This document shows, in pieces, positions 7,841-15,641 of a stretch of 53,846 nt of DNA (position 1 is the stretch's first letter; the number at the start of each line of letters is the position of its first letter). Under the pieces are notes generated by a model that saw only the letters and a list, made by a program, of their open reading frames with translations, searched no databases and had not been told where the DNA came from. Position numbers and translations under genes: made by a program. The DNA comes from Chloroflexota bacterium (GTDB lineage: Bacteria; Chloroflexota; Anaerolineae; Aggregatilineales; Phototrophicaceae): contig JAEZAF010000005.1 in NCBI GenBank assembly GCA_023430545.1, positions 1 through 53,846 on the forward strand, read 5' to 3'.

Positions 7841-8614
7841 ATGACACAGGAAGCAATCAACCGCGCCGCCCGGATGCTGCTTGAGGCGAAACGCATCACC
7901 GTGCTGACGGGTGCAGGCGTGAGTAAGGAATCAGGCGTGCCGACCTTTCGTGATGCCGTCGATGGGCTGTGGGCAAAATATGACCCGATGCAGCTTGCCA
8001 CACCGCAGGCCTTCGAGCGCGATCCCAAACTGGTCTGGGACTGGTACGAGTATCGGCGTGAGATCGTCCGTCCGGCGCGGCCTAATGCGGGACATATCGC
8101 GCTGGCGCAGATCGAAGCACGCACACCGGAATTTCTGCTGATCACACAGAATATCGATGTCCTGCACGAAGCCGCAGGCAGCCAGCGTGTGATCCACCTG
8201 CACGGCAAGCTGGCCGAGAACAAGTGCTTCGCGGACTGTCAGGGGAAGCCAACACTGATCCCGGACAAGGCACTGAACCGAACCGAAAGCCCGCCGCACT
8301 GTCCGCACTGCGGTGCGTATGCCCGTCCAAATGTCGTCTGGTTCGGTGAGACACTGCCGCAGCAGGAACTGCATCAGGCCATCGACTTCTGCCAGACCTG
8401 CGACGTGATACTGGTCGTCGGCACATCGGGTGTGGTGCAGCCTGCCGCCAGTCTTTCGACGGTTGCAAAACGTGCAGGGGCCGCCGTGATCGAGGTCAAC
8501 CCTGATCCTGAATCCTTCTCGTCATGGGCGGATGTCAGGCTGGCCTATCCTTCCGGTGAGGTCCTGCCGCTGGTCGCCGCGCAGATGCAGCGTCTGTCGG
8601 AGGATGCATCGTGA
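7841..8614 (+). CDS. NAD-dependent protein deacylase, Sir2 family (sirtuin)
   Basis: A 257-residue sirtuin that removes acyl groups from lysines using NAD. Motifs in order: NAD-binding GAGVSKESGVPTFRD, LLITQNIDVLHEAAG, catalytic His in VIHLHGK, zinc ligands as Cys-x3-Cys (KCFADC) and Cys-x2-Cys (HCPHCGAYARP), NVVWFGE, GTSGVVQPA and the late IEVNPD. All expected residues are present. ATG at 7841 starts the family homology; an in-frame TTG at 7829 is less likely. The next gene overlaps it by GTGA (8611-8614), so both belong to one transcript driven from the extended -10 promoter. Confidence 0.95.
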   Translation: MTQEAINRAARMLLEAKRITVLTGAGVSKESGVPTFRDAVDGLWAKYDPMQLATPQAFERDPKLVWDWYEYRREIVRPARPNAGHIALAQIEARTPEFLLITQNIDVLHEAAGSQRVIHLHGKLAENKCFADCQGKPTLIPDKALNRTESPPHCPHCGAYARPNVVWFGETLPQQELHQAIDFCQTCDVILVVGTSGVVQPAASLSTVAKRAGAAVIEVNPDPESFSSWADVRLAYPSGEVLPLVAAQMQRLSEDAS

Positions 8615-9762
8615 GCAGAACCAACTTATACTGCACACGTGTGATGCTCTGTCTGGTGCTCGGCCTCCTGTTTTTCGGAAGGTTTACGCCGGAATTCACA
8701 CAGGCGCAGGATGCCCCTGTACAGGATGCACCTGATGCCAGCGATGTCCATCCGGTGTACGTCTTCCTGCGGACCGATCCAGCCGATGCCAGCCGAACCG
8801 AACTGCTGTTTATCAATGCGCTGACAGGTGAACAGCATACCACCTCTGTGACTGGCCGCCGCTTCACAGTGCTCGGACGCTCGATTCTGTACTTCGATCC
8901 CTCCAACCGCCGCATCAACGTTGTCTCATCCAGCGGCCAGATTGCCCCGCACCCGTTTTTGCAGCTTCCGGCGGACGCCCTGCGCATCGACTGGGTGGTT
9001 TCCAGCGACGGCAAGCAGATTGCATGGACGATTGTCTCTCGCGACGATCAGGGGGGACTGCGGACACAGCTTTATGTCTCGCACGCCGATGGCAGCGATC
9101 AGCGTCTGCTGCGGGAAGAGAGTCGCAAGGACGCGCTGCGCATGCTGCCGGTCTCCTTCGATCACACCCAGACACGGCTTTATCTCGATTATCAGCCGGA
9201 CGGAATCGAAGGGCTGACGGCTTATACCCAGTATGCCGGACTGTTTATGCTGGAACTGGGAGAAGAAGCACCGCAGCCGCTGTTCCTGCCGGGTGAACCG
9301 GGAAGTTTCACAGGGGCTGGTTTCGGTGGGGAATACTTTCTCCGGCTGGCACTGGCATCCGGACAGCAGGGTTTCGACCTGCGCGTGTATAATCTGGCGG
9401 CTGATACCAGCGGTGTCGTCTCGGCGCTGGATTTACGCGGGACCTTCTCACAGGCCGGTGATGTGCTGATCGCGCCGGACAGCCGACAGGCGCTGTATGC
9501 GCTGTCCCAGATTGAAGCCTTTGGCACGCCACAGCAGTCCACCCGTACGGTGCTGGTCCATGTCGATCTCATAACCATGACACAGCGCATCCTCACCGAA
9601 GTCACCTCGATTGCGCATCCGCTGGCATGGACTGAAGACAACACCGCCGTGATCTTCACCAGTCCACAGCAGCCGGGGACATGGAAGATCAGCATTGCCG
9701 AAGGCGTGACCGACAAAATCGCCGAGCAGACCTATCTGGGGATGCTTCAGGCCCGGCATTGA
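8611..9762 (+). CDS. Secreted protein of unknown function, beta-propeller-like
   Basis: A 383-residue protein with a signal peptide (LYCTRVMLCLVLGLLFFG, cleavage near TQAQ-DAP). The mature part has repeated short strands with recurring patterns such as SSDGKQIAWTIVS, SHADGSDQRLL, FDHTQTRLYLDY and APDSRQALYALS, which resemble TolB/WD40-like (PD40) propeller blades. No enzyme motif is visible. It starts with GTG inside the sirtuin stop, so it is translationally coupled to that gene, but the two act in different compartments. It shares the general style, not obvious identity, with the tandem pair at 35.9-38.7 kb. Confidence 0.75.
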   Translation: MSRTNLYCTRVMLCLVLGLLFFGRFTPEFTQAQDAPVQDAPDASDVHPVYVFLRTDPADASRTELLFINALTGEQHTTSVTGRRFTVLGRSILYFDPSNRRINVVSSSGQIAPHPFLQLPADALRIDWVVSSDGKQIAWTIVSRDDQGGLRTQLYVSHADGSDQRLLREESRKDALRMLPVSFDHTQTRLYLDYQPDGIEGLTAYTQYAGLFMLELGEEAPQPLFLPGEPGSFTGAGFGGEYFLRLALASGQQGFDLRVYNLAADTSGVVSALDLRGTFSQAGDVLIAPDSRQALYALSQIEAFGTPQQSTRTVLVHVDLITMTQRILTEVTSIAHPLAWTEDNTAVIFTSPQQPGTWKISIAEGVTDKIAEQTYLGMLQARH

Positions 9763-9959
9763 TCGATCAGCGCCGATGAACGCCTTCTGCGCCGACATCG
9801 TCCATAACGTCAATATCTGTCACACGGGATTTGCTGTAAAATCAGGTAAGCACGGGTACAGCCCCTTTTTGCTTTTCATGGTTCAACATGAGCATTGAAG
9901 TCGGAACGCCAGCCGGCCACTCACCAGCAGACGTTCTGAGAGTATGTCATCGTTCATGT

Positions 9960-10001
9960 GTCTGCCTCAGCCCACCGTCTGAGGACGTGGGTTGAGCAGA
10001 C
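9960..10001 (+). ncRNA. Strong hairpin in the leader of the endonuclease III gene
   Basis: The arm at 9960-9979 (starting GTCTGCCTCAGCCCAC) pairs with 9984-10001 (ending GTGGGTTGAGCAGAC) around a TGAG tetraloop, with about 18 base pairs, two bulged C and one G-U pair. There is no T-run after it, so it is not a normal terminator. It lies 29 bases before the ATG of the endonuclease III gene in a 268-bp non-coding gap. It could be a leader element, part of a small RNA starting near a -10-like TGTAAAAT at about 9835, or a DNA-level inverted repeat. No known RNA family was recognised. Confidence 0.5.
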
Positions 10002-10030
10002 CTTTCTGTAAGTTAAGGTTTGGGAAGACG

Positions 10031-10804
10031 ATGGTTGATCTTGAACAGGTTCGGGCTACAACGCCTGATTTTGAACGACGTGCGGCCAAATATCCCCCCA
10101 TCGCTGTCGCCCTGCGTGAAGTCTACGGGCCGCTGGAGTGGACTTATGGCGAAGATCCGGTCGATGAACTGATTAGCTGTGTGCTGAGCCAGAATACCAG
10201 CGATACCAATCGCGATCGCGGCTTCTACTCACTGAAGAGCCGCTTTGCATCATGGCAGGATGTCATCGACGCGCCGACCGAAGAAGTCGTGGACGCGATC
10301 CGTGCTGCTGGACTTTCCAATCAGAAGGGGCCGCGCATCCAGCAGATCCTGCGGCGCATTCAGGATGAGCGCGGCGCGTTTAACCTCGACTTTCTGCGTG
10401 ACCTGCCAAACGATGAAGCGCGTGCATGGCTGACGTCTCTGGGCGGTGTTGGGCCAAAGACAGCGGCGATTGTGATGTGCTTTGCCTTCGGGCTGCCTTC
10501 TTTCCCGGTTGATACCCATATTCACCGCGTGGGGATGCGCACCGGCATGCTGCCGCCCAAAATCAGCGCGGACAAGGCACACGATGTGATGGAAGCGATT
10601 GTCCCGCCGGAAGCACACTACGAGTTTCACATCCACGTCATCCGGCATGGGCGCACCACCTGCAAGGCACGCCGTCCGCTGTGTGAGCGCTGCCCGATCA
10701 CCGCCTACTGTGATTATTATCAGACAGTGGTGCAGAACGGGTTAAGCCCTGTGGATGAAGAAGCAGCATCCATGGATTCGGCAGAAGCCATGAATACCGA
10801 ATAA
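10031..10804 (+). CDS. nth: Endonuclease III (DNA glycosylase/AP lyase)
   Basis: A 257-residue HhH-GPD base-excision-repair enzyme acting on oxidised pyrimidines. The helix-hairpin-helix is LTSLGGVGPKTAAIVMCFAF with the catalytic Lys. The catalytic Asp is in FPVDTHIHRVGMRTG. The [4Fe-4S] cluster motif at the C terminus is Cys-x6-Cys-x2-Cys-x5-Cys (CKARRPLCERCPITAYC). The N terminus has the substrate-contact block LISCVLSQNTSDTNRDR. ATG at 10031 follows GGGAAG; an upstream in-frame start at 9992 would read through the leader hairpin. A histidine kinase gene follows after 23 bases. Confidence 0.93.
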   Translation: MVDLEQVRATTPDFERRAAKYPPIAVALREVYGPLEWTYGEDPVDELISCVLSQNTSDTNRDRGFYSLKSRFASWQDVIDAPTEEVVDAIRAAGLSNQKGPRIQQILRRIQDERGAFNLDFLRDLPNDEARAWLTSLGGVGPKTAAIVMCFAFGLPSFPVDTHIHRVGMRTGMLPPKISADKAHDVMEAIVPPEAHYEFHIHVIRHGRTTCKARRPLCERCPITAYCDYYQTVVQNGLSPVDEEAASMDSAEAMNTE

Positions 10805-10827
10805 CAGGAAATCAGAGAGCCTGAGCT

Positions 10828-12666
10828 ATGACTTTAAGACCGCAATATGCATCGCACCCACTCAACGTCGAGCTTCAGCAGATTCGGCAGCAGCTTTTCC
10901 TGCTCAAAAGCCAGGTTCAGATCGGCAAACTGGAACCGAGGGCCATCGTCCGGCAGCTTGAGCAGATCGAGAACGCGATGGAGAAACTCGAACTGAATCA
11001 GCCAATTGTCACACCGCAGGATGACACCCTGTACCGCGTGACGCAGGCCATCGGCTCGTCACTGGATCTGCAAACGGTGATGGATCAGGTGATGGATGCC
11101 ATTATCCGGCTGACCGGCGCTGAACGCTGTCTGATGCTGCTTTACGGCGACGATGGAACGCTGCAAATCCATGCGGCGCGCAACTTTGAGCAGGAAACGC
11201 TGGATCACTGGGATCAGCATTACAGCCGCACAGTCGTCGATTATGTACTGAAAAACAATACATCGTTTCTGGTCGCCAATGCCTCCGAAGACCCTGATCT
11301 CGCAAAGGCCAGCAGCATCGCACGGCACTCGATGCGCAGCATCATGGCCGTCCCACTGCGGGCGCGGGGACGAGTGCTGGGCGTAGCCTATGTCGATACA
11401 CTGGTGGCAGTCAGCACCTTTCAGGCAGCCGATCTTCAGGCGCTGGAGACGCTGGCAATTCAGGCAGCAGTCGCGATTGAAAATGCGCGGCTGTTCGATA
11501 TGACAGATCGTGCGCTCAAGGAACGGGTAGACGAACTGAGCCTGCTGCGTCATATCGACCTGCGTCTGAGCGAGACCCTGGAAACCGAGCGCATTCAGCA
11601 GTATCTGCTGGAATGGCTGGTACGCCTGACAGGTACAGACAGTGGTCACTTTATCCCGCCCAGCACAGCGCTGTTTCTGAACTATCCCCAGCAGGCCGCC
11701 CTGCCCGAAAAGGTGGCACACGACGCCATGCGCATCGCCGAGACCGTCGAAGCAACGGACGCCGTGATCCATCAGTATGACAGCGTTGTGCAGGGCGATC
11801 AGGGAACAGCGCTGATCTTCCCGCTGCGGATCGACGCTCACAGCCTCGGCACAGTGGTGCTGTGGCGCACCGACCGCAACTTCACACAGCAGGAACACGA
11901 ACGCGTAACGCATGTGATCGCACGGGCTGCCCTTGCGCTGGATAATGCGCGGCTTTATGCCAATGTCCGCAATGCCGATCTCGCCAAAAGCCAGTTTGTC
12001 GAGATGGTGGCACATGACCTGCGGACGCCGCTAAGCAGCATCGACAATTACGCCGAACTGCTTGAGATTCAGGACACACTGACCGATCAGCAGCGGGACT
12101 ACCTCGAACGGATGCAGGGTACTATCAAGCGGACACTGATTCTGGTCTCCGATCTGGCCGACATCAACCAGTTTGAAACAGAGCGTTTCATACTGGAATA
12201 CACCGAGTTCGAAGTGGACAGCCTGCTGGAAGCGCTGCGCGAGTCAGTTTTGCCGCATATCGAGAAACGGCGTCAGCGGTGGGTGGAAGAAGTCACGCCG
12301 CACCTGCCCCGGCTGTATACTGACTTCTATCGACTGCTTCAGGTGCTGATCAATCTGGTGAGCAATGCCTACAAGTACACGCCGGAAGAGGGCATGATCA
12401 CGCTGAAAATCACACCGGCCAGTCATGGCGGCATCCACTTCAGTGTGTCGGATACCGGCATTGGTATCAGCGTCGAGAATCTGAAGCTGCTCGGCACCCG
12501 CTTCTGGCGTGCACCTGATCCGTTTACCCGGTCGCAGGTGGGTTCCGGCCTCGGATTTGCCATCACCCGCAAACTGATCGAACAGATGGGAAGCCAGATC
12601 GAGATTCACAGTGTTTTAGGCCAGGGCAGCACTTTTACTTTTGATTTACCCATAACAAAGTCGTGA
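10828..12666 (+). CDS. Soluble GAF-domain sensor histidine kinase
   Basis: A 612-residue cytoplasmic hybrid of sensors and kinase with no membrane segment. Order: N-terminal coiled coil (about 10-55), GAF domain 1 (about 66-215, with LTGAERCLMLLYGDDG and SIMAVPLRARGRVLGVAYVD), a second degenerate GAF (about 232-385), HisKA with phospho-acceptor His396 in MVAHDLRTPLSSI, and HATPase_c with N box Asn513 (LINLVSNAYKYTP), G1 Asp542 (DTGIGI) and G2 (GSGLGFAITRKL). Catalytically complete. No response regulator is adjacent. It sits between nth and a LmbE-type deacetylase gene that starts four bases after its stop. Confidence 0.92.
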   Translation: MTLRPQYASHPLNVELQQIRQQLFLLKSQVQIGKLEPRAIVRQLEQIENAMEKLELNQPIVTPQDDTLYRVTQAIGSSLDLQTVMDQVMDAIIRLTGAERCLMLLYGDDGTLQIHAARNFEQETLDHWDQHYSRTVVDYVLKNNTSFLVANASEDPDLAKASSIARHSMRSIMAVPLRARGRVLGVAYVDTLVAVSTFQAADLQALETLAIQAAVAIENARLFDMTDRALKERVDELSLLRHIDLRLSETLETERIQQYLLEWLVRLTGTDSGHFIPPSTALFLNYPQQAALPEKVAHDAMRIAETVEATDAVIHQYDSVVQGDQGTALIFPLRIDAHSLGTVVLWRTDRNFTQQEHERVTHVIARAALALDNARLYANVRNADLAKSQFVEMVAHDLRTPLSSIDNYAELLEIQDTLTDQQRDYLERMQGTIKRTLILVSDLADINQFETERFILEYTEFEVDSLLEALRESVLPHIEKRRQRWVEEVTPHLPRLYTDFYRLLQVLINLVSNAYKYTPEEGMITLKITPASHGGIHFSVSDTGIGISVENLKLLGTRFWRAPDPFTRSQVGSGLGFAITRKLIEQMGSQIEIHSVLGQGSTFTFDLPITKS

Positions 12667-12670
12667 TACT

Positions 12671-13465
12671 ATGCATCTTTTTCTTTCACCTCATGCCGAC
12701 GACGCACCGCTAAGCTGCGGAGTCACCCTGCACCAGCTCATCGCCAATGGCGAACGCTGTATCGTCTATACGTTTTGTGATGGTGATGCGCCTAATCCAC
12801 CACCCGACACACCGATTGTCAATCACCTGCACGCCGAATGGGAAGCCGGAGCCGAGCCGATGCGCCTCCGCCGGATCGAAGACGAAGACGCCCTGCGAGT
12901 TTTGGGCGTGACTGAAATCTATCACGGGCTGCTGCTGGACTGCATCTACCGGACGGACAGCGAAGGCACACCGTTGTACACCGCGGTCGATTCGTTCAAG
13001 GGTACGGTGCATCCACGCGACCGCGAACTTCAGCTCGAACGGCTGGATGCGCTGCCGCTGCCTTTCGGTGATGAGATCACCCATCTGCACGCCCCTGCTG
13101 CCGTCGGGATGCATGTCGATCATCAGATCGTGCGTGACTGGGCACTGCGTCTCAAGGCACGCTATCCATCGGTGGTTCTGAGCTTTTATGAAGATTATCC
13201 CTATGCCGAACGCGCCGAAGCGATTGACGCCGCGCTGGACATCCTGAACCAGCAGGTAAGTGCATTGACACTCAATGCCTATCCCGCCAGTGGAGCAGAC
13301 CTCTCGGCCAAACTGATGTCGCTGCGGGAATACGTTTCTCAGATCGGCATGTTCTGGGACAGCACCGACGAGATGGATACTGCGATCACACGCTTTATGA
13401 CGCTCAGCGGCCAGCGTGCCGGACTCGAAGGCCCCGCCGAACGGGAATGGATCGCGACGGTCTGA
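12671..13465 (+). CDS. PIG-L/LmbE-family deacetylase
   Basis: A 264-residue zinc-dependent N-acetyl-sugar or mycothiol/bacillithiol-type deacetylase. The N-terminal metal/catalytic motif is LFLSPHADDAPLSCG (family AHPDDE; here PHADD) and the distal ligand region is VGMHVDHQIVRD (family HxxH). The family normally removes acetyl groups from GlcNAc-type substrates. No Shine-Dalgarno is visible and the gene starts four bases after the kinase stop, so it is probably translated by coupling. The substrate is not determinable here. Confidence 0.87.
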   Translation: MHLFLSPHADDAPLSCGVTLHQLIANGERCIVYTFCDGDAPNPPPDTPIVNHLHAEWEAGAEPMRLRRIEDEDALRVLGVTEIYHGLLLDCIYRTDSEGTPLYTAVDSFKGTVHPRDRELQLERLDALPLPFGDEITHLHAPAAVGMHVDHQIVRDWALRLKARYPSVVLSFYEDYPYAERAEAIDAALDILNQQVSALTLNAYPASGADLSAKLMSLREYVSQIGMFWDSTDEMDTAITRFMTLSGQRAGLEGPAEREWIATV

Positions 13466-13557
13466 TGCTCACGCATGACCGTCACAGACGCATAACGCCA
13501 GCAGCGAACAATCAGGACCTGTAGACCTGTAAACTTAACAAGGAAAAGGACAGCAGC

Positions 13558-14697
13558 ATGGCTGATGAGAAAACAAACGTCGGAGACACTCCACAGGCAG
13601 ATAAGACTCCTGTGACAGGTGAAACACCCGCAATAAATGCAAGTCAGACGGCCGGCGAAACGCCGAAGGCCAGCGAAGCGCCGAAGGCCAGCGGAGCGCC
13701 GAAAGCTGTCGAAACACCCAGGATCAGCGAGACACCCAAAGCTGACGACAAGCCGTTGGAGTCAGCCCCCGCTGCGACGACTGCGACCGTTTCTGCTGCT
13801 GCCCCCAGCGCGCTCGAACAGGCGCAGGAACAACTGAAGACACTGATTGAAAACGCCAAAACGGGTGCGATCATCCCTGTGCGCCTGCCCGGTCAACTGG
13901 AAGCCATCGCCGATCTGCTTTCAAAAGCCGAGGATGACCATCAGGAAACGGTCAAACAGGTGAAGGCAGCACAGGCCAGCGCCGCCAGCGGTGATGGGGG
14001 TTCGTCGCTGGTGGACAATGCCGAGTTCTTCAAGACGGCAATCCATGAACTGCGTACACCGATGACCAGCATTCGCGGTTATTCCGACATGCTGGCAACC
14101 ATGGCCGGTGACCTGACGGATATGCAGACCCAGCTTCTGACCGTCGTTCGCTCCAACTCCAAGCGCATGGAAAATCTGCTCTCGGATATGAGCTATATCA
14201 ACAAGCTGCGAGCGGGCATCCTGTCGGTCTCAACCAAAATTGAAGCCTTCAAGAACATCGCACAGATGGTGGAGAAGAAAGCCACACCCGTCGCGCAGGA
14301 ACTGAACCGTCAGATTGAATTCGACATCCCGGCGGGCCTGCCCATTCTGGATACGGACAGCGATCATCTGTCATTCGCGATGTACAAGCTGGTCGAAAAC
14401 GGCCTGCGCTATTCAGCCGAAGGCACCGGCAAAGTGACGGTCAGCGCACGCGGTGAAGGGAATTACGTCGTCATCACCATACAGGATAACGGCATCGGCA
14501 TCCCGCCGGAGGATCTGCCTAAAGTCGGGACGATGTTCTTCCGGTCTGACAATGACCTTGTACGGGCGCATAAGGGCAGTGGTCTGGGCGTCGCGATTGC
14601 TAACCGCGTGATTGAACTACTGGGCGGCACCATTTCGTTCCAGAGTGAACCGGACAAAGGCACGACCTTCACGATCCGGCTGAAAGGGATGATCTGA
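13558..14697 (+). CDS. Histidine kinase with a repeat-rich N terminus
   Basis: A 379-residue soluble kinase. Residues 1-80 are low-complexity, built of hexapeptide units of the type ETPKAS. A helical linker (about 83-150) leads to HisKA with His163 (TAIHELRTPMTSIRGY) and HATPase_c with N box YKLVENGLRYS, G1 DNGIGIPPEDL and G2 GSGLGVAIANRV. All catalytic motifs are intact. There is no recognisable sensor domain and no adjacent response regulator. The start ATG follows AAGGAAAAGG. The gene lies upstream of greA, which has its own promoter. Confidence 0.9.
   Translation: MADEKTNVGDTPQADKTPVTGETPAINASQTAGETPKASEAPKASGAPKAVETPRISETPKADDKPLESAPAATTATVSAAAPSALEQAQEQLKTLIENAKTGAIIPVRLPGQLEAIADLLSKAEDDHQETVKQVKAAQASAASGDGGSSLVDNAEFFKTAIHELRTPMTSIRGYSDMLATMAGDLTDMQTQLLTVVRSNSKRMENLLSDMSYINKLRAGILSVSTKIEAFKNIAQMVEKKATPVAQELNRQIEFDIPAGLPILDTDSDHLSFAMYKLVENGLRYSAEGTGKVTVSARGEGNYVVITIQDNGIGIPPEDLPKVGTMFFRSDNDLVRAHKGSGLGVAIANRVIELLGGTISFQSEPDKGTTFTIRLKGMI
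13657..13746 (+). repeat. Five 18-nt tandem units encoding ETPKAS-like hexapeptides
   Basis: Degenerate 18-nt units starting at 13657, 13675, 13693, 13711 and 13729 (first unit GAAACGCCGAAGGCCAGC). They encode ETPKAS, EAPKAS, GAPKAV, ETPRIS and ETPKAD. The first two are almost identical, suggesting recent expansion of the kinase's disordered N terminus. Confidence 0.85.
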
Positions 14698-14742
14698 TTA
14701 ATATGCGCTTTGGTGCATAAGGGTTTTCTAGGGATTCCTCTC

Positions 14743-14771
14743 TTTACATAAAGGGCTTTCCGTGCTAATCT
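14743..14771 (+). promoter_or_regulatory. Sigma-70-type promoter of greA
   Basis: -35 TTTACA (14743-14748), exactly 17-bp spacer, -10 TAATCT (14766-14771) preceded by TGC (extended -10). Predicted start about 14778, giving a leader of about 100 nt before the greA ATG. Confidence 0.75.
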
Positions 14772-14803
14772 AGCAGCGTCATTGCAATATAGATGCCAGG
14801 TCG

Positions 14804-14833
14804 GACACAGCGAGAATATCCGCTGTGTCTTTT
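14804..14833 (+). terminator. Terminator-like hairpin within the greA leader (attenuator candidate)
   Basis: GACACAGCG (14804-14812), 8-base loop, CGCTGTGTC (14821-14829), then TTTT. It stands between the predicted start site and the greA ribosome binding site (GGAGG about 11 bases before the ATG), so a fraction of transcripts could end here. The short T-run suggests a leaky terminator. Confidence 0.6.
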
Positions 14834-14877
14834 GTACTTTGGGTTCTGGAATACCCGAAACCGGAGGTTTTATTTCA

Positions 14878-15351
14878 ATGGTTGAACAGCCGCAGTATCT
14901 CACCCCCGAAGGTTTAGTGAACCTTGAAAAGCGTTTAAAGTACTTAAAAGATGTCCGCCGTGCCGAAATTGCAGAGCGTCTGCGTCAGGCAATGGATGAA
15001 GGCGGTGATCTGAACGAGAACGCTGAATACGAAGACGCCAAAAATGAGCAGGCCTTCCTCGAAGGTGAAATCTCGCGACTGGAGATGATTATCAGCAGCG
15101 CAGAAATCATCGAGGATACCGGCAAGAAGGATCAGGTTGTAGTAGGTTCTCGTGTGACCGTGGTGGAAAAAGGCACCAAGGAACAGGAAGTCTATCATCT
15201 GGTCGGCTCTGCCGAGGCCAAGCCCAGCGAAGGCAAAATCTCAATTGAAAGCCCTCTCGGTAAGGCCCTGATGGGTGCGAAGCCGGGTCAGAAAGTGACC
15301 GTCAAGGCACCAGATGGTGACCTGGTCTTCACGATCAAGGGAATTGAGTAG
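14878..15351 (+). CDS. greA: Transcription elongation factor GreA
   Basis: A 157-residue GreA, which rescues backtracked RNA polymerase by inducing transcript cleavage. The N-terminal coiled coil (about 10-75) carries the acidic tip AMDEGGDLNENAEYEDAKNEQ with the conserved acidic DxxENAEY. The C-terminal FKBP-like domain (about 80-157) ends in VTVKAPDGDLVFTIKGIE. Length is the family norm. ATG at 14878 is preceded by GGAGG; a farther upstream ATG at 14782 would translate the leader hairpin and is rejected. Own promoter and leader attenuator upstream, terminator downstream: a monocistronic unit. Confidence 0.96.
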   Translation: MVEQPQYLTPEGLVNLEKRLKYLKDVRRAEIAERLRQAMDEGGDLNENAEYEDAKNEQAFLEGEISRLEMIISSAEIIEDTGKKDQVVVGSRVTVVEKGTKEQEVYHLVGSAEAKPSEGKISIESPLGKALMGAKPGQKVTVKAPDGDLVFTIKGIE

Positions 15352-15380
15352 TTCACAACCGTGATCGGTGAACATCACAA

Positions 15381-15419
15381 CAGCGGGCAGTCGCGAAAGG
15401 CGCTGTCCGCTGTTTTTTT
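15381..15419 (+). terminator. Rho-independent terminator of greA
   Basis: CAGCGGGCAG (15381-15390), 12-base loop, CTGTCCGCTG (15403-15412), seven T. One G-U pair in ten. Confidence 0.92.
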
Positions 15420-15641
15420 ATACAGCACCTTTTCTGAAAGGCGCTGTAATATTTATGCGCCAGCGCAGATTCCGGCATTATGATTAGAATAGCTCTGTGA
15501 CTCATTGGCGTTGTGCATTAAAACCTGTTTCAGATACACTTGAGACCTGAAGCGATTGCAAGGGAGTGCGCCCTGTATTCAGCACGACTGAGGCACGCTC
15601 ATCTTCACCCACTGCGACAAAGGAGTCCAGATACAGACCTT

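Noticed and set aside
14782..14877. Longer greA reading frame starting in the leader.
   Set aside because: It would translate the attenuator hairpin, adds unrelated residues and lacks a ribosome binding site, whereas ATG 14878 has GGAGG.
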